Part shown: positions 8,507 to 14,917 of the stretch, piece by piece
Layout: every line of letters begins with the position of its first letter
Numbering within the stretch: the first letter of the stretch is position 1
From: Proteobacteria bacterium UBA2996
GTDB lineage: Bacteria; Pseudomonadota; Gammaproteobacteria; Arenicellales; UBA868
Length of the DNA stretch: 17,998 nucleotides
Direction: 5' to 3'
Assembly (NCBI GenBank): GCA_002346525.1
Contig: DDZY01000033.1
Span: 1 to 17,998 of the forward strand
Translations under genes and position numbers: made by a program
The notes under the pieces: model-generated
Databases searched by the model: none
What the model was told of the DNA's origin: nothing
What the model saw: only the letters and a program-made list of their open reading frames with translations

Positions 8507-8824
8507 TTAATAGGTACCTTTTGGCATGACTTGGGAGACCGCTTGTCGTTGAACCTTAACAGTGAGCCCGCTGGAGATTTCCAGGGAAATAAAGTTGTCA
8601 TCGACGTCAGTCACTTTTCCCAGAAGACCGCCATTGGTAACCACTTCCTCCCCTTTGGATAGCGCCGCAACCATCTCTTTATGCTGTTTGGTACGCTTTT
8701 GCTGGGGACGGATCAGTAGGAAATAAAACAGCACAAAAATGACAACCAACGGCAGGAGGCTGAACAGGCTGCCGCCTGCTTCTCCCCCAGCCTGTGCAAA
8801 GGCGTCGGAAATCAGAAAATCCAT
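8507..8824 (-). CDS. yajC: Sec translocon accessory protein YajC
   Basis: Small single-span inner-membrane protein that co-purifies with SecDF. 105 residues, the usual size. One hydrophobic segment (about 20-41, LFSLLPLVVIFVLFYFLLI) is followed by RPQQKRTKQHKEM, the invariant family motif, and then a small SH3-like cytoplasmic domain (GEEVVTNGGLLGKVTDV). The N-terminus is rich in Gly/Ala and runs outside the membrane. A GAGGT element lies upstream of the ATG at 8824. It is followed by secD and preceded by tgt with a 39-base gap, the normal order. Confidence 0.96.
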   Translation of the reverse strand: MDFLISDAFAQAGGEAGGSLFSLLPLVVIFVLFYFLLIRPQQKRTKQHKEMVAALSKGEEVVTNGGLLGKVTDVDDNFISLEISSGLTVKVQRQAVSQVMPKGTY

Positions 8825-8863
8825 TCTGCTACCTCACGAATCAGGACGTGGAAAGGCGCGCGA

Positions 8864-9979
8864 TTATACGACATCATCGGTTTCACCGCCGAAAACCGCC
8901 ATAAATTCATCCGCAAAGGCGTGGAAACGCTGACTGGCGATCGCCTCCCGAATATCGGCCATCAGTGTCTGAAAAAAGACGAGATTGTGCAGGGTGCACA
9001 GCCGCGGACCGAGCAACTCGCCAGTCACATGCAGATGACGCAGATAGGCACGACTGAATTGTCTGCATGCCGGGCACGGGCAGTCAGGATCGACCGGTTG
9101 CGTGTCCTTCCGGTTGACCGCATTCTTCAAACGGACGATACCCTGCCGGGTATACAACCACCCGTTACGCGCATTTCGGGTCGGCAGCACACAGTCAAAC
9201 ATATCAATACCCGCCGCAACACCTGCAATCAAATCCTCGGGCTTCCCTACCCCCATCAAATATCTCGGCTTGTCGGCCGGCATTGCGGTCGTTACAGCCT
9301 CTAGGATCCGCAGCATATCTTCCTTGGGTTCTCCAACCGACAAGCCCCCTAAAGCATAACCCTCAAAACCAATCGACTGCAGGCGGTCAAGGGCCTCGAG
9401 CCGAAGCGGTTCATGCATGCCGCCTTGGGCAATCCCGAAAAGGGCTTGTCCGGCTGCCAATGGATAACGCCGGCATCGCTCCGCCCAACGCAGTGAGAGC
9501 TCCATGGACTGACGCGCCTCATCCATGGTTGCGGGATAAGTCGTGCACTCATCAAAGCACATGACAATGTCTGATCCCAAAGCCTGTTGCACCTCTATTG
9601 AGGTTTCCGGATCAAGAAACACCGTAGCTCCATCTACCGGTGAGCGAAAAGTCACCCCCTCTTCCCGAATGTCCTTTTTGTTGGCAAGACTCCAGACCTG
9701 GAATCCACCTGAGTCAGTCAGGATCGGGCCGCTCCACCCCATAAAGTCGTGAAGGCTGCCGTGCAAGTTAATGATTTCAATGCCTGGTCTCAGCATCAGG
9801 TGAAAGGTGTTCCCTAAAATAATCTGGGCACCCGTCCCGGCCACCTCCTGTGGACTCACCGAGCGAACGGAACCCACCGTCCCAACCGGCATGAACACCG
9901 GGGTATCGATCACACCTCGGGAGTTCTCTATTTGACCTCGGCGTGCTTTCCCGTCGGTCTGGAATACTGTGTATTTCAC
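8864..9979 (-). CDS. tgt: Queuine tRNA-ribosyltransferase (tRNA-guanine transglycosylase)
   Basis: Exchanges guanine 34 of GUN-anticodon tRNAs for preQ1. 371 residues, as usual for bacterial Tgt. Visible catalytic residues: D89 in TDSGGFQ (general base) and D262 in MFDCVLPTRNARNG (nucleophile). The zinc site is C300, C302, C305 and H331. The GGLSVGEPKEDM stretch near 211-222 belongs to the substrate pocket. The position after FQ is tryptophan (FQVWSL) where many homologues have phenylalanine; this is probably harmless. The start codon overlaps the queA stop by four bases (9976-9979), so the two queuosine genes are coupled. Confidence 0.97.
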   Translation of the reverse strand: MKYTVFQTDGKARRGQIENSRGVIDTPVFMPVGTVGSVRSVSPQEVAGTGAQIILGNTFHLMLRPGIEIINLHGSLHDFMGWSGPILTDSGGFQVWSLANKKDIREEGVTFRSPVDGATVFLDPETSIEVQQALGSDIVMCFDECTTYPATMDEARQSMELSLRWAERCRRYPLAAGQALFGIAQGGMHEPLRLEALDRLQSIGFEGYALGGLSVGEPKEDMLRILEAVTTAMPADKPRYLMGVGKPEDLIAGVAAGIDMFDCVLPTRNARNGWLYTRQGIVRLKNAVNRKDTQPVDPDCPCPACRQFSRAYLRHLHVTGELLGPRLCTLHNLVFFQTLMADIREAIASQRFHAFADEFMAVFGGETDDVV

Positions 9980-11016
9980 TGCACGCGCCTTGATTCGAGC
10001 AGCATCGCATCCCCATAACTAAAAAAGCGGTAGCGGCGGTCGACCGCATGTTTATAGACCTCACGAATCCGTTCGACGCCCGAAAAAGCGCTCACCAGAA
10101 CGATCAGGGTAGACCGGGGCAGATGAAAATTTGTGATCAACATGTCCACGACACTAAACCGAAAACCCGGACGAATGAAGAGCTTCGTGAGCCCCCGCAT
10201 AGGCGCCAAATCTCCGCTCTGAGCGGCTGACTCCAGCGCCCGAACGACTGTCGTACCAACGGCAACCACGCGCCCTCCGCGATTCCGCGTCTGGCGTACG
10301 GCCTCCACTAAGTCGTCATCGACCACGATCATTTCTGCATGCATCTCGTGTTGATCCAGGATTTCGGATTTCATAGGGGAAAAGGTCCCCGCCCCGACGT
10401 GCAAAGTGAGTTTCGCAAGCTGCACCCCTTTCGCAGCAAGATGCTCAAAAAGTCGTTCATCAAAGTGCAGGCCGGCCGTAGGCGCGGCAACAGCGCCCGG
10501 GTGTCGTGCATAAACTGTCTGATACCTTTCGCTATCTATGCCCTCCACCGGGCGCCCGATGTAGGGGGGTAACGGCGTCTCACCTTCCCGATACAGCAAT
10601 TCCTCGAACCGCTCCCCGGGCTTACACGCCACAATAAAAAACATACCGTCCCTGCCCAGCACTCGAAGAGGCGTGCCTCCTCCGATGGTAAGTTCTGTCC
10701 CGGCACCCGGAGGCTTGCTTGCCCTGAGCTGAACCAGCGCGGTGCTCTCATCCAGGAAGCGTTCCACCAGCAATTCCACTTTTCCGCCGGTTAGGGTTTT
10801 CTGACCATGCAAACGCGCAGGCAAGACCTTGGTCTCATTTACGACCAACAAGTCGTCCGAGCGAAGCCGCGCATCAAGATCAGAGAACACGCTATCGATC
10901 AACGGACCGTTATCCGGCGGAACAATCAACAACCGACTCTCCGCGCGCTCGGACAGGGGCGTCTGGGCAATCAGTTCCTCCGGCAAGTCGTAATCAAACT
11001 CGGTGGTGTACTTCAT
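9976..11016 (-). CDS. queA: S-adenosylmethionine:tRNA ribosyltransferase-isomerase
   Basis: Transfers the ribosyl part of S-adenosylmethionine to preQ1 in tRNA, giving epoxyqueuosine. 346 residues, normal length. The N-terminus (FDYDLPEELIAQTPLSERAESRLL) and the motifs TKVLPARLHG, LPPYIGR, AAPTAGLHF, LHVGAGTF, GTTVVRALES and TNFHLPRSTL are those of QueA. The ATG at 11016 has no obvious Shine-Dalgarno sequence. It is the first gene of the minus-strand run and faces the plus-strand operon at 11196 across about 180 bases, so its promoter should lie there, but I see no convincing minus-strand promoter or preQ1 riboswitch. Confidence 0.97.
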   Translation of the reverse strand: MKYTTEFDYDLPEELIAQTPLSERAESRLLIVPPDNGPLIDSVFSDLDARLRSDDLLVVNETKVLPARLHGQKTLTGGKVELLVERFLDESTALVQLRASKPPGAGTELTIGGGTPLRVLGRDGMFFIVACKPGERFEELLYREGETPLPPYIGRPVEGIDSERYQTVYARHPGAVAAPTAGLHFDERLFEHLAAKGVQLAKLTLHVGAGTFSPMKSEILDQHEMHAEMIVVDDDLVEAVRQTRNRGGRVVAVGTTVVRALESAAQSGDLAPMRGLTKLFIRPGFRFSVVDMLITNFHLPRSTLIVLVSAFSGVERIREVYKHAVDRRYRFFSYGDAMLLESRRVQ

Positions 11017-11130
11017 GGAATGGAAAAATGTCGAAGGGCATCACCGGCCCACTCAAACCCCGGATTCTATCGGGTCAGGCCTATAAGTAGGGATCATTCG
11101 AGAAGACCCTTCTCCCTCCGAAACCTGCTA

Positions 11131-11159
11131 TTGACAGGGTTTATCGCTTCTTTCATAAT
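11131..11159 (+). promoter_or_regulatory. Near-consensus sigma70 promoter
   Basis: TTGACA (11131-11136) is a perfect -35 box. After exactly 17 bases comes CATAAT (11154-11159), one mismatch from the -10 consensus. Transcription would begin near 11166, about 30 bases before the ATG of the membrane-protein gene at 11196. It reads away from queA. This is the clearest promoter in the window. Activity is inferred from sequence only. Confidence 0.75.
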
Positions 11160-11168
11160 GTTTGTATT

Positions 11169-11182
11169 ACAAACCGGTTTGT
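11169..11182. promoter_or_regulatory. Perfect 14-bp palindrome, probable operator
   Basis: ACAAACCGGTTTGT is a perfect inverted repeat with no spacer. It starts 9 bases after the -10 box, at or just past the predicted transcription start, and ends before the Shine-Dalgarno of the next gene (GAGGA, 11186-11190). A protein bound there would block the promoter at 11131-11159. Palindromes of this form are common operators of dimeric repressors. The winged-helix protein encoded second in this operon is an obvious candidate ligand, but a TetR-type protein from elsewhere is equally possible. Confidence 0.6.
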
Positions 11183-11195
11183 GTCGAGGAACCTC

Positions 11196-11897
11196 ATGTC
11201 GCCAGAAGAACTGAATGTCCGCAAAGCCATTGCTGACGTTGAACTCATCCGTCGGGTTCTCGATCAAGCGGAACAAAACGAGACGCCAGCACAAACCATG
11301 GGGCTATTCGGCGTTACCCTGACGGCAAACCTGATCCTTCAGGGACTTGCGCTCGGTGTGTCTGCCCTTTTGCTAGTTATTGAACTGCTGAGCCGAGGAC
11401 GTTTGACTGAAATGCTGATGCTGGGCGCGACCTTCCCGGATATCCGACTGGTCGGTATCGGACTCATGGCGGGCATTCTGATTGGCCTCGTTATCCTGCT
11501 GTATTTTGTAATCTGGCGGGCTGCTCGCAACAGCGGCGAAGAGTTAAACGCTTATATCATTCGCAACTTCCGCTACGCCCGGCTTCTGTCGTACCTGTCC
11601 GACCTATTACTGAAGTTCGCGGCTGTCGCCCTTGTCATGCTCGCCGGGCGACCGGAGTGGATTCCTCCCTTGTTACTCGCTTTTACAGGTGACTATCTGG
11701 TGCAGGGTCGGCTCTTTACGTTGCCGACCAGACTGGCAGTCCTGCTCGGCGCGCTCTGTATTGCTGCCGGGCTCTACCAGTTTCTGGCTGAGATTCAGAC
11801 ACTGCTGCCGCCGTTGATTGTCTTCACGACGGTCGCAATGATTTCAATAGGACGATTGATTCGACTGCATCGCCGGCAGGTCAACGCACCGGTTTAA
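11196..11897 (+). CDS. Uncharacterised multi-span membrane protein, operon partner of a winged-helix regulator
   Basis: I do not recognise the family. 233 residues: a polar, charged N-terminal helix (1-34, with EELNVRKAIADVELIRR and QAEQNE), then about six hydrophobic segments near 36-65, 84-107, 133-151, 155-172, 180-199 and 203-221, and a short basic C-terminus (RLIRLHRRQ). The loop at 108-132 is polar and probably cytoplasmic. No enzyme motif is visible. The frame is open to a GTG at 11181, but GAGGA at 11186-11190 sits five bases before ATG 11196, which fixes the start; the GTG also lies inside the palindrome. The regulator gene follows after 13 bases. A membrane sensor or partner that controls the regulator is a reasonable guess, not shown. 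Confidence 0.8.
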   Translation: MSPEELNVRKAIADVELIRRVLDQAEQNETPAQTMGLFGVTLTANLILQGLALGVSALLLVIELLSRGRLTEMLMLGATFPDIRLVGIGLMAGILIGLVILLYFVIWRAARNSGEELNAYIIRNFRYARLLSYLSDLLLKFAAVALVMLAGRPEWIPPLLLAFTGDYLVQGRLFTLPTRLAVLLGALCIAAGLYQFLAEIQTLLPPLIVFTTVAMISIGRLIRLHRRQVNAPV

Positions 11898-11910
11898 CGA
11901 AAAAGGTGTC

Positions 11911-12216
11911 ATGGCTTCAAGCGAGCTTCTCAATGTTCATCCGGCGTTATTCGATCGGGTTCGCCTGGCAATCATGGCGCACCTGTCACTTGCCAAGGGC
12001 GCAGTCGACTTCAACACCTTGCTCACAGAGCTTGAACTCACGCGAGGCAATCTATCGACACATATGAAAAAACTCGAAGACGACGGTCTGGTCAAGATAA
12101 GAAAGGCCTTCATCGGCAGAAAAACCCGAACAACCTATCACTGTACAGGTAAGGGAAAGAACGCGGTTCAGACGTATCTTTCCGCAGTGGAGACGGTTCT
12201 TAAGTCCTCGTTATAA
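11911..12216 (+). CDS. Small winged-helix (MarR/ArsR-like, HTH_34-type) transcriptional regulator
   Basis: 101 residues, basic, one domain. Helices run from about residue 12. The likely recognition helix lies in LTRGNLSTHMKKLEDDGLV (43-61), and the basic wing RKAFIGRKTRTTYHCTGKG follows (64-82). This is the pattern of the winged-helix DNA-binding family in Pfam HTH_34, where the last helix serves for dimerisation. No ligand or metal site is seen; the single cysteine (C78) is in the wing. It follows the membrane-protein gene by 13 bases with AAGG just before the ATG, so the two are co-transcribed. It could bind the palindrome at 11169-11182 and control its own operon (inference). Confidence 0.88.
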   Translation: MASSELLNVHPALFDRVRLAIMAHLSLAKGAVDFNTLLTELELTRGNLSTHMKKLEDDGLVKIRKAFIGRKTRTTYHCTGKGKNAVQTYLSAVETVLKSSL

Positions 12217-12255
12217 GCAAACGTAACCGGAGAACACAAAAATTCAATGAAATAT

Positions 12256-12495
12256 CCACCCGGGGGTGGGTTAGCGGTGCACGGTGGCACCGAGACGGCG
12301 GGGGCAACCCCCGGGTGCTCCTCCAGTGCCCCCGCCGAACCACCGATTCGCAGGGGAAGTGTTGAGCGAAAAACTTAAGCGGTGTGCGGCGGCATCGTTA
12401 CGATGGAAGCCTTCCCTTTTGTCTCCTTCCTTCAACTTCCATTGGCCCGCCGCTTCCTTTTCTTGACGAGCCCCTGGGGTGGAGCGACCCCAGGG
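12256..12495. other. GC-rich non-coding region with multiple strong stems
   Basis: The 293 bases between the regulator and the GYD gene carry no credible gene. Seen directly: 12256-12260 pairs with 12265-12269. 12282-12287 (CGGTGG) pairs with 12340-12345 and encloses the perfect 11-bp stem 12296-12306/12327-12337 (CGGCGGGGGCA) with a 20-base loop. 12386-12392 (GCGGCGG) pairs with 12447-12453 and encloses a small hairpin at 12393-12405. 12472-12480 (CCCTGGGGT) pairs perfectly with 12487-12495 around a 6-base loop. No U-run follows any stem on either strand, so these are not standard terminators. It could be a structured RNA, transcription-end structures of the two converging genes, or an old repetitive element. 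Confidence 0.5.
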
Positions 12496-12509
12496 ACTTG
12501 CCTGCTCCT

Positions 12510-12839
12510 CTAGCTGGGCGGCTGATACACATCCAAAACGGCTTTTGCTTTCTTCATGCCCTCTACGGCTGTGGGCATATCGAGAAGCTTGGTGGTTTTA
12601 CCCCCCTCGATAGCACCGGTTGCAGACACCGCCAGAGCGACACCCGCCATGGAAGCATCATCGGGCATATCAGCCACCACGACCAGGTCGTCGCTTCCAA
12701 AAGCCATCCAGGCTCCGATCATGGTGCCCCCATTGGCTTCAATTGCTGCTTTGGCCGGTCCAGTACGATCCTGCGGATTGCCAACCAGAGTCTTGATTGC
12801 GGCGCCGGAATAAGACGCCTGATAAAGATAGCACGGCAT
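12510..12839 (-). CDS. GYD domain-containing protein
   Basis: 109 residues. The N-terminus MPCYLYQASYSGAAIKTLV, the block GGTMIGAWMAFGSDDLVVVADMPDD and the end part SATGAIEGGKTTKLLDMPTAVEGM match the GYD family, small alpha/beta-barrel-like cytoplasmic proteins whose biochemical role is unknown. The start is clear: AAGGAGGA lies about seven bases before ATG 12839. A 7-bp hairpin (12862-12884) sits just upstream in its leader. Its stop is followed after 14 bases by the 9-bp stem at 12472-12495. It stands alone between the regulator operon and a dehydrogenase remnant on the same strand. Confidence 0.9.
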   Translation of the reverse strand: MPCYLYQASYSGAAIKTLVGNPQDRTGPAKAAIEANGGTMIGAWMAFGSDDLVVVADMPDDASMAGVALAVSATGAIEGGKTTKLLDMPTAVEGMKKAKAVLDVYQPPS

Positions 12840-12861
12840 AACACTCTCCTCCTTGATTACC

Positions 12862-12884
12862 GCGGCTGGCCCAATGTCAGCCGC
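12862..12884. other. Hairpin in the leader of the GYD gene
   Basis: GCGGCTG (12862-12868) and CAGCCGC (12878-12884) form a perfect 7-bp stem with a 9-base loop. It lies 22 bases upstream of the GYD start codon, ahead of its ribosome binding site, and 58 bases past the stop of the dehydrogenase remnant. There is no U-run on the minus strand, so attenuation or a factor-dependent stop is only a possibility. Confidence 0.45.
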
Positions 12885-12942
12885 AACAGAAAAGCTTAAA
12901 TACTACAGGTAAATGTTCCAGATCGCCGACCTTGTGAGTTCT

Positions 12943-13158
12943 TCACATCGTCGCAAGCATTCCACCGTCGACCACCAATACGGTCCCTGTCACATACGAC
13001 ACAGAATCCGACGCCAAAAACACCGCAGGTCCCACAAGCGCTGCCGCATCCGAAACGGCTCCTTCGGTAGAAGCGGCGTCTAACGGATTCTGCTGAATCG
13101 ATACCGCGTAGTCCTCCGACTTATCAAAGCTGGTATCTGCTCTTATGATACCGCCCAT
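12943..13158 (-). pseudogene. 3' remnant of a short-chain dehydrogenase/reductase gene
   Basis: The frame from ATG 13158 to TGA 12943 encodes 71 residues. Only its last third is recognisable: GPAVFLASDSVSYVTGTVLVVDGGMLATM is the standard C-terminal strand and helix of classical SDR enzymes (FLASD..SYVTG..L.VDGG). The N-terminal Rossmann fold with TGxxxGxG and the catalytic YxxxK are absent; SDRs are normally about 250 residues. The preceding residues (SFDKSEDYAVSIQQNPLDAAS) resemble SDR only loosely, so small frameshifts may also be present. No ribosome binding site precedes the ATG. I infer a decayed gene rather than a functional small protein. Confidence 0.75.
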
Positions 13159-13261
13159 TGTTCGAGAACAAAAAACAACTCATGTTTGGGTTTATTGAGC
13201 TCCACAGCCTTAAGCGAAGGCTCTGCAATTCAGGCCAAGAAATCGCGAGAACCAATCGACT

Positions 13262-14902
13262 GTGCTAAAAAAAGAAGCGGACTTCATTATTGTGGGCGCC
13301 GGCTCAGCAGGCTGTGTTCTGGCAGACAAGCTAAGCGCCGACGGCAAGCACCAGGTCATCCTCCTCGAGGCAGGTCCGTCGGACAACCGCTTCTGGATTC
13401 GCACACCGATCGGCTACGGCATCACCTACACCGACCCGAAGGTGAACTGGTGCTACTCCGCGGAGCCCGATCCGGCGATCGCAAACCGTCAACTCTTTTG
13501 GCCTCGCGGCAAAGTGCTGGGGGGCTCCAGCTCCATCAACGCCATGGTCTATCACCGAGGGCAGGCGGGAGACTATGAAGATTGGGAAGGAGCCGGCAAT
13601 CCAGGATGGGGTTACAGCAACGTCGCACAGGTATACGAGAGTTTCGAGGAATTCTCTACGACGTCTCGCGCGCGGCGAACCACAAGCTCCCGGACACGGT
13701 CAGGAAATCGGTTAACGATCCACGATGCGTCGGCAAACTATCACTCACTGAAGCACGACTTCGCCGAGGCATTTCTACAAGCAGGCCTGAATTGTCCTGA
13801 CGACTTATGCCTTGAAGGCGAAGGGGTCGGCCCCTATCTGATCACGACCCGCGCGGGGAAAAGATGCTCTTCAGCCACCGCATTTCTGCATCCGGCCTCT
13901 GATCGATCGAACCTCGAAATTTTGACCAATACGACGGTAACCAAAATCGATATCGAGGGGGGCGCGGCAATTGGCGTCACAGGTTTATTGGGTAATCAGT
14001 TCATCGGAATAAGGGCAAGAAAGGAAGTCTTGCTTTGCGCAGGAGCAGTCAACTCACCCCAACTGCTGCAACTGTCCGGGATCGGACCCGGTGAACTCCT
14101 TCAGGCGCATGGAGTTGGATCGGTTTTGGAGCATCCGCATGTCGGGCGCCACCTTCAGGACCATCTAGGGATCAGTTACTTCTACCGGGCGAACTGCCCC
14201 ACACTAAACCGCACGCTTCGCAGCTGGCCGGGCCGGATCGGCGCCGGAATCCAGTACCTGCTCAGCCGATCGGGACCCTTATCCCTCAGCGTTAACCAGC
14301 TCGGGGGGCTGGCCCGATCCCGAACCGGCATCGAGACAAGCGATACCCAGTTGTACTGCAATCCGGTTAGCTACCAGCCTACCGAGGGGGAAACCCGAAA
14401 ACTGACTCTGCCGGATCCCTACCCCGGATTCATCATGGGCTTTAATCCCTGCCGGCCGACCAGTGAAGGGTCCATCAAGATTTGTTCATCTGATCCTCAT
14501 ACTCCACCGCGGATCTCCACAAATTATCTGGCGACGCAACAAGACCTTGACGGCGTCGTCTCTATGGCACGTCTGGTGGGTCGAATTCAGGATACAAAGG
14601 CGATTCGGTCCATCCTTGCCGAGCCGCCTGACCTTGATCTGACGAGTATGGCGGAGGACGACATCCTGAACGATTTCCGGCAACGCTCAACCACGGTTTA
14701 CCATCCCTGTGGAACCTGCCGCATGGGAGCGGACATTGAGAATGCAGTGGTCAATGCCGATCTTCAGGTCTTCGGGATACAAAGTCTTCGTGTCGTAGAC
14801 GCATCGATCTTTCCCAATATTACCTCTGCCAACACCAACGCCCCCACCATCATGGTGGCTCACGAGGCTGCTCGGCGTATTTTGAAACATCTGGACTCCT
14901 GA
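13262..14902 (+). CDS. GMC family FAD-dependent oxidoreductase (choline/alcohol dehydrogenase-like)
   Basis: 546 residues. The FAD-binding GxGxxG is in FIIVGAGSAGCVLADKL (8-24), with the ribose-binding acid in VILLEAGPS. GMC signature 1 is RGKVLGGSSSINAMVYHRG and signature 2 is GAVNSPQLLQLSGIGP. The catalytic pair is H481 (YHPCGTCRMG) and N526 (SANTNAPTIM). Substrate is probably an alcohol, but cannot be set from sequence; choline dehydrogenase is the usual default annotation. Residues about 131-151 (STTSRARRTTSSRTRSG) are unusually rich in Arg/Ser/Thr. The start is a GTG with a weak ribosome binding site. It diverges from the dehydrogenase remnant (103-base gap, no clear promoter) and is followed by the phosphoesterase gene after 15 bases. 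Confidence 0.93.
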   Translation: MLKKEADFIIVGAGSAGCVLADKLSADGKHQVILLEAGPSDNRFWIRTPIGYGITYTDPKVNWCYSAEPDPAIANRQLFWPRGKVLGGSSSINAMVYHRGQAGDYEDWEGAGNPGWGYSNVAQVYESFEEFSTTSRARRTTSSRTRSGNRLTIHDASANYHSLKHDFAEAFLQAGLNCPDDLCLEGEGVGPYLITTRAGKRCSSATAFLHPASDRSNLEILTNTTVTKIDIEGGAAIGVTGLLGNQFIGIRARKEVLLCAGAVNSPQLLQLSGIGPGELLQAHGVGSVLEHPHVGRHLQDHLGISYFYRANCPTLNRTLRSWPGRIGAGIQYLLSRSGPLSLSVNQLGGLARSRTGIETSDTQLYCNPVSYQPTEGETRKLTLPDPYPGFIMGFNPCRPTSEGSIKICSSDPHTPPRISTNYLATQQDLDGVVSMARLVGRIQDTKAIRSILAEPPDLDLTSMAEDDILNDFRQRSTTVYHPCGTCRMGADIENAVVNADLQVFGIQSLRVVDASIFPNITSANTNAPTIMVAHEAARRILKHLDS

Positions 14903-14917
14903 CTCGTCTTTGTTCCC

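Noticed and set aside
8503..8601. Upstream extension of the secD frame into yajC
   Set aside because: The overlap has no SecD character; ATG 8502 directly precedes the first membrane segment.
8863..8868. TATAAT on the minus strand at the end of tgt as a promoter for yajC-secDF
   Set aside because: There is no -35-like sequence 16-18 bases upstream and no extended -10 TG, so it is probably chance around the stop codon.
11017..11130. preQ1 riboswitch or clear promoter ahead of queA
   Set aside because: No compact pseudoknot pattern is visible, and the only -10-like sequence on the minus strand (TAGAAT) lacks a matching -35 box.
11181..11195. GTG start at 11181 for the membrane protein
   Set aside because: It would put the ribosome binding site inside the gene; GAGGA at 11186-11190 is correctly spaced for ATG 11196.
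12284..12899. Plus-strand open frames across the structured region and the GYD gene
   Set aside because: They are translations of GC-rich stems and of the antisense of the GYD gene, Pro/Arg-rich, without ribosome binding sites.
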